From Apteryx mantelli (lineage: Eukaryota; Chordata; Aves; Apterygiformes; Apterygidae): a stretch of 64,000 nt of DNA. The notes beneath the pieces were generated by a model. That model saw only the letters and a program-made list of their open reading frames with translations, ran no database searches and had not been told where the DNA came from. The position numbers and the translations under genes are program-made. Location: positions 29,981,447 to 30,045,446 of the forward strand of contig NC_089984.1 in the NCBI RefSeq assembly GCF_036417845.1, given 5' to 3'. This document shows, piece by piece, positions 46,801-61,800 of the stretch (its first letter is position 1; every line of letters starts with the position of its first letter).

Positions 46801-49800
46801 GACCAATGCACGCTCAAACTGTGTTAGATTTGGGATTTGTTGGAGCATTGAAGGAAATTCATTTAGTGTTTACAGCACAGTAGTTGAATTTACAAGAAGG
46901 ACTGTTTTCAATAAAAAAGAAAAAGATTGGAAGTTTATAGCTGAACATTACCAAAGGCAACACCAGCTTCCTGTTCAGTAGCGCATCTGTACGTACATCC
47001 TGGTAAGATGAGCCCCTTCCTGCCATGCAGGGCAAGGGACACAATGTTCAAACTGGATGATCTCTTTCTGTCAGCAGATCTCGTGTGTATATGATCTTGG
47101 CACACGGGAGGGGAGCTGGCCTGAGCTAGGGCTTCCTCGCTCTCGTCTGGGTTAGTGCTGAATGACGTGGGAGAGCTCGCGCGTTCTGCTCTCCCCGTGA
47201 GCTCAGCCTGCTGGGAAGAGGGGAGACTGGGGATCAGACTTGGGTCTTCTAGTGAAAGACTGTGCTATTTGATAAAGATCCGTTTAGGATGCTCCAAAAG
47301 CAAAAAAAGCAGTAATTAAAAGATAATTTTTTTTTTCCAGTAGGACATGAAGGTAAAAGCTGCTTCTTTTTTTTTCTTTTTCTTTTGGAGCTCTGTGGCC
47401 ACTCCAGCTGTGAGATCAAAGAGGGGGGGGGTGTCAATTTTTTTTATCCTTTTGGTTGTTGGAATAATGATACTAACAAAACGAATGTTTGAAGAGATGC
47501 ATCTGAATGCTCTTATTCAGACCTAATCCCCTTTTTTCCTCGGTGCAGACTTAGAGTTGGGAACATGCCTTGCTACCTAATACGGTGCTAGGAAAGTCTG
47601 CTTCTGTCTTGATGGGACAGTGGTTACCAATTACAGATTTTATTTGAAAATATAGACTGTCAGTGTGTCCCTCTCCTAAGCAGCAAACCTGATAGTAATG
47701 ACTAAGCCTAGCCTGCACCTCTACTGTCATCTCCGTTTTGAAGCAAGGCCCAAGAGGCAGTGGCACCAGGCTAACAAAAGGCGGCTGTAAATCTTTGGTG
47801 GTCTCCCATTCACATGGTATTCCCCTCCTTGGACAAAGGGGTGGCCGGTGCTCCTCAGCGCCTCTCTGCCTCCAGGGATGGTAAACAGGGACCGGATTGT
47901 CTGGTGGGAGGCGTTTTTTGCTGAGCTGACAAAGCTGATTTGGGGTGGATGGGGTACCACCTGACAACGGGGGCTGAGGTTTAGTGAAAGATTCTCTTAG
48001 AGCTCTTGAGAACAAAAAGTAAAGAAAGAAATAAACCCACAATTCCTCCCCCTACACCCTCCCCCCAAAAAACAAGAAAGCCAAGCAAACAAACAAAAAA
48101 AACCCCCCTGTTTTTTGCAGGAGGTAAACAGAGTGGGAGGAGGTGGAGGGGGATGCTGCCGCTCTTGGGGACTTCTGATTTAAGCCCAGAGGGTAGGGAC
48201 AAGGGAAGGAGGGAAGGGTGCACAGATGGCTCATTGTTTTGTCTCCGCATTCTTCCCCCGCTGAAGTGAAGGGCGATTGTTTTAAAATCCCTTTTTGCAA
48301 AGGGAGCTATTTGCTTTTCAGCTATGGCTCGTCCCAGAAGATGCAAGCTGTAAACCAGAGGGACTGTTCTTTAACACCGGTTTGTTTTGGAGGGTCAGTG
48401 CTCTATCCAGGGGAGCCAGGGCAGTCGGGCTGTGAGGGAATGACGGCAAGAGCGAGCGCCTAGGAAATGTGCCGCGGAGCTGGGGAGAATGCGAGAACAA
48501 AAGGATGCGCATGGAGGGGCTGAAGCTGAGCCAGCTGCAGAGTAGTGTCCTGCTGGGGGAACTTCCACAAACCGAAGAATGTGGCATAAAGCTGGCATAT
48601 ACCTTGCCTGCAAACAAATCCGATGTACTCTATAGCTTTCTTACAGTCCTTAATTTTTTTTTGTAGCAAAAACTACATTAATACAGAGAAATATTCTGCC
48701 ATTTCTATACTGTTCTTACTGCTTCAGTTGCCCTGGTACAGCTCCTTCCCCCTCCTCCCCTGTGAATTGTTGTGGCCTTTCTGGAGCAGGGGCCTTTTTT
48801 GGCATAGTCGACAAAAATAAACCATAAAGGCTGCTGCTGTTATGAATAAGGCTCAACAGGGGAATTTTACCAGTAGAGCTATAGCAATATAATTATACTG
48901 GTAGACTAGTTACAGTAAATTTCCTCATGAAGACAAGCCCTAAGTTGACATTTCCTAGCTGAGTTGAATCCATATGTATAACTTTATTACGCAAAAATAA
49001 TATGTCTCTAGGCCTTGAATTCTTTTTTACCCAGAAGAGTAACGTTAAGCAGGAAAGCAAAGAATTTAGTGTTCAAAGATGTATGGGGAATTTTCTGCAA
49101 CAGAGTGGTTGTGATGAGTTGTACGCTGAATTCTGTTTTACTGAGTAGGTTATTCCTCCTTCAGTGATCATGAGCATGAGAGGAGTGTGTTAGTGCTTAA
49201 CTGCATTAAAAAGCAAGAGGTCCTGAAACATGCCATAAGCTGACATCTCTCCAAGCATTGCTGCTCTTTGTAGGAGAAACTGACCCAGATTGTGGTCTCC
49301 CTAGCTGAAGTGGCTTGGCTGAGAGGCAAAACTATTTTGACTTTATTAAAACCTTCAGGGGTAATCCTGGACCCACTGAAATAGAGAGAAAAAAATGGTG
49401 TTTTCACTCCTTCTTTGTTTGATTTCAAGAGGCCAAGATGGTTTTTTTGTCCTTCTGTTTTTTATCTTCCAATCTATCCACTCCAATAGGGTGGAGTACA
49501 TGTAATGTTCACAGGCCAGGTGTTTATTTCTAAAGATCAAAAAATCAGCCTGTGATTCCTGCCTCTGAAAGTTTCTAACCCTTCAAAGGAAGGATAATCT
49601 TTCAGGAGAAGCTTATCATTTAAAGGCAGATAAAAATACAGTTAACTTTTCCATGCAGCTGTGTTGTTTCCCATTTGGGAATCTTTCACCAGAGGTCTAA
49701 GGCTTTCTTTTCCCTTACTGGGATTATGGCTAGGACTTCAAGGCCTTTACCTCCCTGTTTAATCGGTTAAGATTTCTTGTGGTGCTCATCAGTATGTTTT

Positions 49801-52800
49801 TGAGTGCACCCTTTATAATGAAATGAGACTTGCCAATAGCTCAGCAAGTAAAGAAGTATTGTCTTGATTTCCACAGCTAATGAAGTGAAAGATCAGGGAT
49901 TAATGTCCAGATCATGTAGGTACCTAGGTGCCCAAACTCCAGTTGAAATCTGCTGGAGTTCAGGCTCCTAAATACCTTTTGTTTCTCGAGCTTATTTATG
50001 GCACAGCACTGCTAAGAGCTTAATTGTATCAGAGTCCTCAGTGTGTTTTAGAGTTGTTTCCTGTGTGATTTTTTACCTACGTTCTTTAGTTAACAGGAAA
50101 GTAGTAGAAGACACCGTTCTTGATATACTACATAGCATGTTGGAGTCCTGATCCTCGCCTGAGACTTTTAGGCGATACTGAAAAAAAACTAACTAGCTGT
50201 CAGTGTAGCTTCTCACTTTGGGTTTTTTTCTTGTTCTTTCCACCCTCCCATACTGATTTTTGAAAGCCTCTTTTGTTCTGTGAATGGATTCCTCCCAGCA
50301 GCTGCAGAACTTTCCACAATATGAGCTAGGAAGGAGCCAGCAGACACTGCAAGGAAAGTTGGTGGGCTTTCTCCAGCCTCACCGAACACAGTAGTACGGT
50401 CGTTCTCAGTCACACAGGCCTTTTGCTTTACTTCTCTCATGCAGTGATTTGGTGAGATTGCAGCCAAGCCCTTTAGATGTTACAGATAAAGTTTTTGAGT
50501 TTTACCATTCCTTGTAGGCTACGCAAAGACCCCACTATATCAGAGCTAAGGATGCAGTCCTGATGTGAAAAGGGATCCACATGGAGATGAAAAGTTGTCT
50601 TCCCTAGTGCACTGCATAGCGTAATTAATACAGACTGTGTTGCAGGATCGCCTGCAGCTCAGGCCAAGTGAAAGCCCTGTTCTGCTGGACCTTGTAGAAA
50701 TGAAGTATAAATAGCTCTCAAGTGTAGCATAAATAGCTTAAGCAAAATGATAAAGTACAGGAGCTTTCTTTTTGCCCCTCATCCTCTGAATGCAGGTGTG
50801 CATCCGTACTTTAGTCCTAGCTGATCTTTACAGGTCCTTATAGTGGGTGTAAAGATGATGCAACCCTTTGCTGCAGCTTCCCCAGGCCATTGCAGTGCGG
50901 CTGTTTGCACTTTACCAAGTGTGCTCAGAGGAAGCAGCCTTGCTCAGGGTGCTAACTGTGTTTGCAGTGTGCTGGCAGGTAGTGGTTGAGAGCCTGCTCT
51001 AGGGGACACCCCAGCTAGAGCATCCAGCCACTCAGCTGGGCTGGGATGGCTTCTGCTGGCCAGGACATGGGAGCCTGAGTGGCTCCAAAGAGAAAGGTAT
51101 GAGCCCTCAAACCAAAAACACAGCCCGTCCTCTGACTGCTTATTTCATATAGATGTCATCTTGAGTATGCGTTTTGGGAAACGTCCGGATGAAGCATTTT
51201 CCTTTTGTCAGTTTGATTATGACTGTTTGTAATGGGGGGTGAAACCATTGCCTACTGAGGTAGCTACATCCATGCAGCATAAAATAGAAAATAAAAGGAA
51301 AATCACCCTCATGGGGGCATGTTTTTGCTAGGGTAAAGGGTGACACATACCATGCAGCCTCCTGTTTCATGTTTTGGTGTTTTAGTCATTTCCCGTGTTC
51401 AGTACTTGTCCATGCTGTGCAGAATGTGGAATTAATTTCCCAGCCTTTCTGTGGCCTTTATAGCATGAGCATTCAAGCATTTCCTATATGATGAGTTTGT
51501 CCCGTTACCTTGTGGAGTAGGGAAATATCATTATTTTACGTCTGAGAATCAAATTCTTAAGTAACTGGCCAGAGATAATAGGATGTAGGACAACGTAGCA
51601 GACAAGGGAGTCAAACTTAGATCGCTCAGGTACTGTTCCAGGACTTCAAGAATATCCTACTGTTTCCTGATTCAATGTTGTTAATGAAGCATCTAGATTC
51701 CCTTGGCACCAGCAGGGCCATTACAGCCTTTCTCCCTTAATCTCCATGCATACTGTTCTTATATATGTATATATGTGTGTATATGTATATAAATATATCT
51801 ATCTATGTATGTATATATGACTATCTGTTGCAGTGCTCCAGAAGGAGATGGTAATGCTTCCAAGCCTCTAGAGCTCAGAGGGATTAACCTCTGGCAGCTA
51901 AGCAGGGTCCTGTCCTTCTCCCAGATGTTATTGCTTTCATGGCATGGACAGCTGAGCCTCAAATTAAGGCAGTTCAGGGGTTGCTTCATTTCTAGGCCAG
52001 CACATTAAAGTGACCTGAAACTAGTGGTTTACTTTAATGTTCTGGGCTGGAAGCAGCAAGGTTTGGGAGCTGTTTCACATGTGAGTGGGCAGGAACCTGG
52101 GTTCAGAAAACACTTCTGTCAGATGAGTTTAACTGGTGTGTTCATGAATTATCATTTGTGGCTCCTGTCAGCTCTGTTTTCGACCCAGGGCACCAGAAGT
52201 TGTGGGGAAGTAGTAAAAGCTTATACGTGTGCTCTTGGACATAATGCTTCATAGATTCACTTCAGTTGGAAGGGACCTCTGAAAGTCTCCAGTTCAGCCC
52301 CAGCTCAGGTCAGGGCCAACTTCCACAGTCTCTCTGAATCCTTTTCCAATGTTAGGTTTAGGGGAAAAATTGTTTCATCTGATGTAGCAACATTCATTAG
52401 TCATGGTAGCTGGTTTAAAACAACAACCACCCAATCCATGAATCTTCAGGCTTCAGAGGAAAGGTTGTTACCAGCTGAGTTTTGGGAGGAGCTGAGTAGT
52501 AAAAGGTGTGAAATCAATGTTGCATATGTGATAGAGTGAAACTTAACCTGAAGTCTTTTCTACCTCATCTTCCCTGTATACCACTTCATTTCCGAAATGG
52601 TAGCTCAGTGAAGTAAAGGTCTGTTCTCGTATTGTCCAGCAGCAAAATGATTCACAAATTTTACTCAGATCTACATGAATCTAAGTTTTCTAAGTGCATC
52701 CTATGGAGGATTTAAGAACTCCGAGAACCTTGCCTCCAAAACACTGTGGAGCAAGTACCTCTGCATCTGTTTGGGTTCAGATGTTGGAATAATTCTCTAA

Positions 52801-55800
52801 AATAACTTAAGTTGCTGTTTCTTGAAAGGTTTTTCCATTTGGCTGATTGCAAACACATTTGATACGACGTACTGCAAGAGAAATCTTTAAGCAAGTTTTA
52901 AGCATAGCCATAGACGGATGACTAAAGCGTTGTTTGCCACTTGCTTTCTGACACTGATTTTACATTAACAGAAATCTTTGAGCATGTATTTTTTTGCACT
53001 CTTATTTTTCCTACTTATGTGTAAAACTTTTCCTTAAATCAAGATAGAAACAAGTCTGGTAAAGCTTCCTTTCTGTGCACAGGTTCAGAGTTGTGAGAGC
53101 TCATGGAATTTCCTGTCAAGTGTTCTGATGCGGGAACCATCTGATGTCCAGATAACCATCCTGTGGTTTTGTCTGTTGTTTCTATGTGTTTTTCTTTAAA
53201 ATTGATGTTTTTTTCAATACCAGGAGCCAATCTGTGAGAATATGTGAGTAAGCAGGTGCTTTTTGGCTGAAATAACTTATAAGTTATAATAAATATTATT
53301 ACTTAAAATAAACTTAGTGCAGTGATGCTGTATTTTTGTGGCCTTCGAAACAATGTCGGAGTGGCTCAAAACAGCAGGAAAACTTTGTCTCTGTAGAAGA
53401 TGTGGGGAAATGCAACGAAGGAGTTGAAACAAAAGGTAGCTTAAGTGGCTTCACAAAAGTAGTAGTAACAGAGCTGTAATTTGAAGCTGAGACAGGTCAG
53501 TCCAGTGTACTGTAAGACTGCCCTTATTTCTCAGGGAAGACCCATTTTATCATATTGTAGTTGCTGGACGAGTTGGAGTTGTGATGCCTGAAAGTCAAGT
53601 TTCAACTATTCTAAAAGAGCTTTTCTTGTTCCTTGGCTGAAATAAATGTAGTGAAGGGCCAACCTTTCCCTACATAAACTCCCATTTTCAGGGATTGGTA
53701 CACCTAATATATTTATGTACACATACTCTTAAACTCTCAAAAATAAACACCTAGTACACTCTGCTCCTTGTCCAGCTCTGTGTAGCATTTAAAAGTAGAA
53801 TTTAGAAATACTGCCATCTTGCACTGAAATGAAGCAGAGCTCTTCTCGTTTCTTGCAGAAGTGAGAATGGAAGGGCTTTGGCAAATAGCTTTGATTTTAA
53901 ACTGAAAAGCCTCCGATTTTCAGAGCCGCTTTTAAAGCAAAGGGCCAGTTTGGCTTTTGAGCCTCTTAAGCTGGGTTATTTGATGTGAAAAAATGCCCCG
54001 GGTCCGCGGCTGCAGAGGGGAGCAGCTTTTCAGTTCTCCGTGTGTGGCTTCGGGAGAGGGCCTGGTGCAGAGCAGAGTGGCGGGGGGCTCGAGGAAGCTG
54101 GCTACACTGCTCTGTAAATAAAGAGGCCTCTATTTCTTTGGATTACTTTACTGGAACTAAATATCATGATCAGTGAAACTCTTACCTCGTTAAAGGAACG
54201 AGCCAGACTTCTGCAGTGCATGTGCAGCATTACAATGTGGTCTGTCCTGCTGATCCGATTTGCTGAACAGATAAAGAGAATTTTAAACCAGAGAATGGCA
54301 TGTGTAACACATGACCTTGGCTTTCAAAAGGTTTATTTTTGTTCGTGTGACAAAATAAGGTTTTAATATTAAATATGGGGTTGGATTTGACTTGGCAGAT
54401 AGCAGAGCCTTCCATTACTGCTGTAGTCATAATATAAAACTATCTGATGTGTGCCAGTGGGCATGTAGCAAGCCAAGAATTTCTCGGTTGATGTTTGTTT
54501 TGTGAAACCTTAGCTGGCTGCTTTGGAGCTGGAGTGGTGTAAAGGTGATGTGCCTTCCTGTTGGAGGGGCGAAGTAATGACAGGTATAATACAACCCATG
54601 GTCTTTCTTACTAGCAAGTATCTTTAGCGTTTGGGTAAAATATGGATTTTTTTTCCCCTCCTTTTTAACATTTTTTTCTTCTGTTTTGAAAAAAACTTTC
54701 ACTCAAAAGTGCAGGGTTCAGCAGAAACAAGGCATAAACCAAACTATGTGAAATATTCAGATCTGTTAGTAGAGAAACTTAATGCTGTTTTGAAGCTTAC
54801 AGCTTACATACCTGGGGCCATGCATAGATGCAAAACTTTCTTTCTGAGGTTTTCCTCTCACGTATGTTCAGACTCTGAATGTTGGTCATCTTGGCACTGC
54901 TGTTTCACTGTAAATCTGAGGAACTTTCAGGCTATTGTACTGTAATTGTTTGCTGAAGAAATGACATGTAAAGCACTTCATGTGCTGAGGTGGTGAACTG
55001 AGCTCCAAAGCATCTGTTCTAAATCAGCTGTATTCTGAATTGGTCAGCCAAAAAAAACCAAACCCAACCAACCCCTCCTTAACTTTCTTCTAGAAGAGAA
55101 AAGCATGTAATAGAAATGTATTACCTTCACAGTTTACCTGGGAGACTGGGTCAGGTTAACCTGCTAACAATACGGACGCTTTACTGCTCGCTTGGAAGGG
55201 AACAAGTTAGTACAGGGTGTGAGTAGCCCTGAACTGTTGGAATAACTGGAGAAGACCATGAGACACTGTATAGGTGACTTCCATGTGCTTTAGCAGAGGT
55301 CCTGGAGAGCACTTGTTTTGCAGGATCTTCTCAAGTTGCTGCGGACAACAGATAGCTAGAGTAGGAACTTTCACTTTGGGTTATCCTCACCCCTCTACCC
55401 CATGGAAACAAGGCTTATGCAGTCTGTCTCTTTTTGAATAATTTTGGGGGGGGGGCTCTTGGTTGGCCCCAGCCAGTCTGAAGGGACTCCATGATTCAGT
55501 TTCCTGGAATTTTTGTGAAAATTGGGAACCTGGGGGAAGGATCTTGAGTTTGAATGTCTACAAGCCTGTGAGTTGTGATCCCTTTGGCCCGTTCACAGCA
55601 GCCTGCATGCCACTGTAAGATGCCCTACAGGGAGGAGGCTGCCCTGGGATTTCCATGTGGCCACATGGAGGTCATGGAATGTCTTAGTGTAGGTTAACTT
55701 GTTAATGGGGAATCTCACTTCAGTAGCTCCTCTGATTGTGGAAGGGGCTTCTTGTTTGAGAGGTGCATCTTTTTTCTTGTTGGTAAGGCCTTGAGGAAAT

Positions 55801-58800
55801 ATGAACACAAATATTTGGGAGAATAAGTGGCTGCTACTGCCCAGGTGTTATGTAAGGGAGGAGTTGTTTTACCTTAGTGTGGCTCACTGGCAGGAGGGAT
55901 TAAAAAAAAAAAAAAAGATGTGGTCTTCTACTCCTATGGCTCATATGTCTAGCAGTCTTGAACTTCTCATCATTGCTGTACAAACTCATTTCCAATGCAT
56001 TTGTTCTGTTGACTATGGGTACTACTTACCTCTTCAGCCAGCTGACCAACACATCCTTATCCCCAGCAATTTTGGTGTCAGTGCCAGGGTAAGTGCTTAT
56101 TCCCCGGTGAAAAACTCTTCTGTAAGGAGCCAGCCAGTCTGCGTAACACAGCTACGGGATTCTCCTCTGTGATTTTGTGAGACCAAGAGTCTGCGGCATG
56201 TGGCCAGACTGTAGATTTAACTTCTGAAGCCCAAGTCTGCCTCCACTCTCGTTATACCCCTTAAACCTAAACAAGTGGGAGCTCTGCTTGGGGACTGATG
56301 TTGGAGAGAACAGCGATGCAAAGCTGTAGTGTGTCATCCCGCTTGCTGCGCTGTCGTGCTGGGGGAGGTTATCCTGATGAGTGAAAAGTGCTTTTTTCTG
56401 TCCTACAGGCTCAAGTCAAATTAGGTTAGCGCTGCTCAAAAGCTTCTCTATGACCTGAACTGCTGTTACAGGAGTAGTTTGTTGCTTGAGGAGGAGGAAG
56501 TGGTGCTTCTCTGTCATGTTGATCTAACTAAATAGAAAAGCAGACCACTTTTTACCTGTCAGGACAGATTTGCAGAGAGGAGGAAAGGTTTGAAACTGGT
56601 GCTGAGAATCGAGGCAGCTAGCAAATCAACACTGCTGAATTCCTGCTCCAGCCTTGTCCCGGCTTCTCGTGATGGCAGGATTTGCTCCTGGCTACCTTCT
56701 GATTGAACTGGATGCCTGTTAGAAAAGGCAACACGAGTGTTGGTGGCTGAGCATAAAATTCGCTTCATCCATTGTGTAGCTGGATCCCAGGGTTGAAGGA
56801 TTTATGGTCTGTTGTTCATTAAGAGCTTTTATGGTAGCTACTGAAACTACATTAGACTTGCTTTCAAATGCAAGTCTAAAGGGTTTTGGGGGAAGAACAC
56901 AAGCTTTGGCAAAAATGGTAACTGAATATGACTATTTTTCCTAATCACACTTTAAAGGTTAATATTTGCTTCTTTCTGTGACAGACTTATGTCTGTTGAA
57001 TTGTACATAAACAACAGGGTTTTTCAAGTTGCATGTGTCACAATTACTTTAAAAATCAGTTACCAATCTAGAATTAAGCAGGCTCAGATCAATGACTTGC
57101 TTTATAGACCTTTGAAGAGAGGTGGAATACAGGTGAATTGCATGTATTTAAAATTTCATTGTGGTCAAGCAATGTCTTTTCAGCAACCTGTGGTCATTAA
57201 CTGTTCTAAAACAAACTTTTTTGACCTGGTCTTTTAAATACAAATTTCTTATATGCAAATAGGGATTTTTCTAGGAATTGATTGTAAACTTAGGGTATTA
57301 AGAATTATAAATGTATGCTGCTGCATTTTTAAGTGTTTTGAAGAATCAAAAGATGCATCTACTTCTAAAAGTTTCTTTTTTTCCTTAGCGTTAGAAGGGA
57401 GGTAATTTACAGAATAAAAGATGGATAAAGGAATAAGATGCTTCGTAGTAATTCTCTGTTTTAGAGGCTTGTTAGTTACCTTACCAAAAATAATCAAGCA
57501 GTAACATTGCCTGCCAGTTTGACCACTTTGAGACCACTGGTGTGTTGCTGGCCAGCAATGTTCTCTTAAATGCTCATCTTGCTTTAAATTTGGTGGATAC
57601 TTACCTGAGCACTTCTGCTGTTCCTGGATTAACTTGCTCATGGATCAATGTAAACCACATGTGCTATTTGTTAAACAGTTATTTCTGGGTACCAGAGCGA
57701 TCTGTGGAGTTCTTTTAAAAAAAATAAATAATTCTCTAGCTGAATGCATATTAAAAGTAAAAACGTGTTGTTTCAGAACTGGCCTTGAAAGGAGGTAATT
57801 CAATAGGGAGCCATCTTGCTTTCCAAAAATTATAACTGTATAAAATCAGCTTGAAGGCTTTGTGTTAACTTTGATCCTTTTTAAAATTGACCTGTTCATA
57901 AAGCGCTTCAGCCGCTGGTGCGTGCTTTTTCCTGAAATCAGTCCTTGAAAACTGCCAACTTTGAATCATTTCTGTTTCTGCCTTTATGAAATACTTCTGT
58001 TTTTCCTTTGCTAAGTGATATGTGAAAACATTGAAACATAAAGTGCTAAAGAATTGCCGAACGTACAAAGTACGTTTTCATATTTGAGGCTATCGCCATC
58101 ATGTACCAATCTTTTTGGTAGAGCTGCGTGCGTGGTTGCAGAGTACAGGTTTCACTCGCATCCAAGTTCCCTCCCGATCCCTGGCAGTCTGGTTAATTGC
58201 TAAGCCCTTGCTTTGTTTAAGGACGAAATATAATTATTTGGCTTGTTGCTACAAGTACCTTGTTGTACAAGGTACATTTGTTTCCTGAAAAGAAGTATTA
58301 TGTGCACCAATTGGCACTATTGAATGCAGTATCTGTTCTGTTCGTAGAAAACTTGCTTCTGTGGTACGTTATCTGCAACAAAGAATTTGAAAACTATATG
58401 GGGGGGGGGAATTCACTTGCATGTTTTTATACTAATAAAATAAAAACTTAATTTCTTTTTTTTACTCCCCTTTTACAGCTGTCCCATAGTTTAACCCTGT
58501 CTTGAGTGTATTTCTTACTACTTTTGTTACATCTATGAATCTATCACAATCAAACTTTCCTTGAAGAAACCTTTAAAAAAAAAAAAAAGTTACATTGCAT
58601 CATGAAGCAGTTGCCTTAGTGCTTAAGTCTGGTCAGCTTTAGCGCTGCCATTAGGCAGGATTGCTATAAAGCATTTCTGCTTCAGACCAAACTCTTTCTT
58701 ACCACAGCAGACTATGCAACACTTGGAACTACTCACCGCATTGCTAGTGCTCTGTGTTTTTCAGCTCTCATCACTTTTCTGACTGCTCTATTTGACCGCT

Positions 58801-61800
58801 TTTAATAGAAGCGCAATGTTAATGCTTCGTGCATTATATACATCATGGATGTCAGCAAGGTGTCTGCATCCAAGACATTCGCAAAGCTTCTCCAGAGAAT
58901 TTGCCAGTGACTGTGGGAATTGCTGGAGATTTAAACTTGCAGAATGATACTGGCTTATGAAGGCTTCTGAGATGTCTTTTGCTCTGCATAAATCCTTCTT
59001 TTTTACATCTGCCTCATGGAACGGCCACAACAAACAAGTGTGGGATGTGACAACAGTAGCGGAAAGGAAACTGATGCTCCAAATTGTTTTATGTGTGACT
59101 TTTCATTTTTCATTTCCTCCAGGTTTACGGGAACAGATGGACCAAGTGGTTTCGGATTTGAATTGACGTTTCGACTAAAGAGAGAAACGGGAGAGTCGGC
59201 ACCACCTACCTGGCCAGCAGAGTTAATGCAAGGCTTAGCCAGATATGTCTTCCAGTCAGGTACTGCAGTGTTAAGTACGCTGCCTTATTCTTTGCTGCCT
59301 TCAATCTGAAAGGCCCCATCTGTCACAGGGCGCTATACTTGATTCGCATAGGTGTTCAATCAAATTTTGAGTTTCCTTTGTGTGAGAACAAATGTTTGAC
59401 CAAAAGGAGTGGTTTCCTTCCATCAACCTGGCTTGCCACAGGACAAAATTCAGCTGCTGTTAAGGTAACTCCAAATGCCTAGTTATTGAGAAGCTGAAGA
59501 TACCAGAACGGTTAGTAACTGCAGGAAGCCTGCCCAGGGGCTGTTTGTTGCTTTGTCTCACTGTTGGTTTCACCCTCCCTAGGTGAGAGGGGAAGATGAT
59601 TCAAGAAAATGTCATTTGCTTTTCCTGACAGGGCTGAGGAGCACTCATCTGATAAGGTCACTCTTCTCCACAGAGAGGCTGTAACTTTCTAAACAGTTGC
59701 AGCTCCTTCACAAGTGAATCTCTTCCTATGGTCTGTGCAGTTGAGCAGCAGGAACATATTCTCATAAACAAGGAGTTGCTGAGATGAGGAAACAAATGTC
59801 TCATATAAGGGATGCTAAGGCTGGGGGTGCTAAAGAAATGACAACTGGGGATTTTCACTGCTGGTGAAGACTTATCAGAAAATGGGGGACCAGAGTCCCT
59901 GGAAAGTATCCAACTCTTTGCACTACTCTTCCTGCATTTTATTTATAGCAGTAGGTTGATTACTAGTTTGTATTGTGAGCACATGAAGTTCTGTGGAATG
60001 GCCGAGTGCGTAGTGTACTTGAAAGGTGCCCTTCAGTGTCACAAGATCTGAATGAAAATATTTGAAGAAACTTTTTAACCTAGTTTGGGGTCCTTTGCAG
60101 GTAAAGTACCTTTCTAAAACAATGATTATTGAATTTGTAACATGTGGCACTTGCTCTACTGGTTAATAAATTGCTCAGTAACTTCTGGTTCTGTTGCTGG
60201 TTTTCAGTCAGTTGGCCAACTCTCAAATGGAAAGGTCCAAATAAAACCAGGATTGCTCTGGTAATTTCTGTCACCAATCACTGAGGCAGCAGCAACTCTC
60301 ATATGGGGCATTTCTTCTAAACGTTGACTGATGGAGACCAATGCAAGCATGAATTATTGCTTGTTTTCATCTTTCGAATGTCTCTTGATGCAGTTTAAAA
60401 TGACACAGGCATCTCTTCTAACCTTTGCTGTGCAGCAGTCTTTCTCTTTTGCCATCCAAATTTAGACTCCTCTGTTCTTCTCTGTCTTGATTTTTTTGCT
60501 ACTCTGAAGCATCTGAATCTACATGACTCTTGTAGTTTTTTGCTGTTGTTCAAGAGTCCCATCCTGCCTAAATTGTACTCTACAGTAGTTCAATACTGAC
60601 CACCCAGTGATAGATTCATACTTATATTTTATATGTATTGACTGCAGGGTGTGAAGAAAGCATCTGATTTTATAGCCTCCCTCTTAGGTACAATACAACA
60701 TATGACATATTTGGTATAACATACTACATACAAGGTTTCTTTTGGGGCCTTTCAAATTTCTAGCCTTGCATAGGCTCTCATAACATTCTCTGTACCACAG
60801 TAACTTTAGTGCCTTCTAGCTGCACGTTAAACAACCTGTCTATTGCAGCAGCTTGTTTGTCTTGCCCTTTCCATGGGAAAAGTCTGCAGAGGGAAATGGG
60901 ATTTTGTAGGGTTTTTGAGGGAAAAACTTCCCAGTGACTAAGCTAAGCTCTGGTAGTCAGGGCAGAGAACTTCCCTGTTCATAAAGCAGCCTAGGAACAG
61001 CTCTTCCTGGTAGATGAGGTGGCACTTTCTCCTTCATAATATTAGCCGGCCATGTTTGCATGTAAGTGTCAATAAGCCTGTTAGAGAAGTTTTGCTAATG
61101 GAAGGATTGTTCTACTGGAAGGTTTCTTAAGTTTCCTGCCACTAGCAAAGTGTCATCTTTCTGACCTCAAAGCAAATGAACTGCTTTTCAGCCTACACTG
61201 AAATAACATTTTTGCCTACACATATCATAGTCCCTATGACATGAACTTCCAAGGGCCTTCAGTATTATCCTCTGCTTGTCCATGCTGATTTTGACTTTCA
61301 TGGCTTAAGACATTGCTCAAATACACTTTAATAGATTCTAGCCTCTGGGTGTTTAGCTCTCAATCTGTGTTATTAAAAAAACCCAGTGTGTGAATCATAA
61401 ATTGATTTCTTTGAATATGAAATTAAATATGAGCCAACAGTGTGCTCATCATGCAATAGGCAAACCACATACTGGGTTACATTAGGAAGAGCATGACCAG
61501 CAGATTGAGAGCAGTTATTACCTCTTCTACTTGGCACTAGATGAGGCCTTGCTTAAAATACTGTGTCCAGTTTTGGACCTCACAGTTTAAGAGATGCTGA
61601 GAAACTGGAGAGAGTCCAGTGGAGGCTGCCAAAGTGGTTGGGGGCCTGGAGCATGTGTGCTAGGAGACAGGGTGGAGGAAACGGCTGGTTTAGTCTGTAA
61701 GGAGAAGGTGAGGGATGATCTAATAGCAGCCTGCAGGTATTTGAAGGATAGATACAGGATTGCAGACTCATTGTAGATGGTACAACAAGGGGCTACAGCT

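Larger units (their letters stand above)
39632..59122 (+). other. SUFU: SUFU intron 2
   Basis: A 19.5-kb intron. Recognised contents are a 14-bp CRE palindrome at 43115, an octamer motif at 44281, a C11A16 homopolymer pair at 46021, a TA/TG microsatellite at 51761, a probable MIR relic at 51516-51660 and a short reverse CR1 fragment at 52249-52350. No coding sequence of a nested gene was supported on either strand. Confidence 0.8.

Noticed and set aside
47551-48042. 163-codon minus-strand frame in SUFU intron 2
   Set aside because: No resemblance to any family I know; the frame starts in low-complexity sequence and is compatible with chance.
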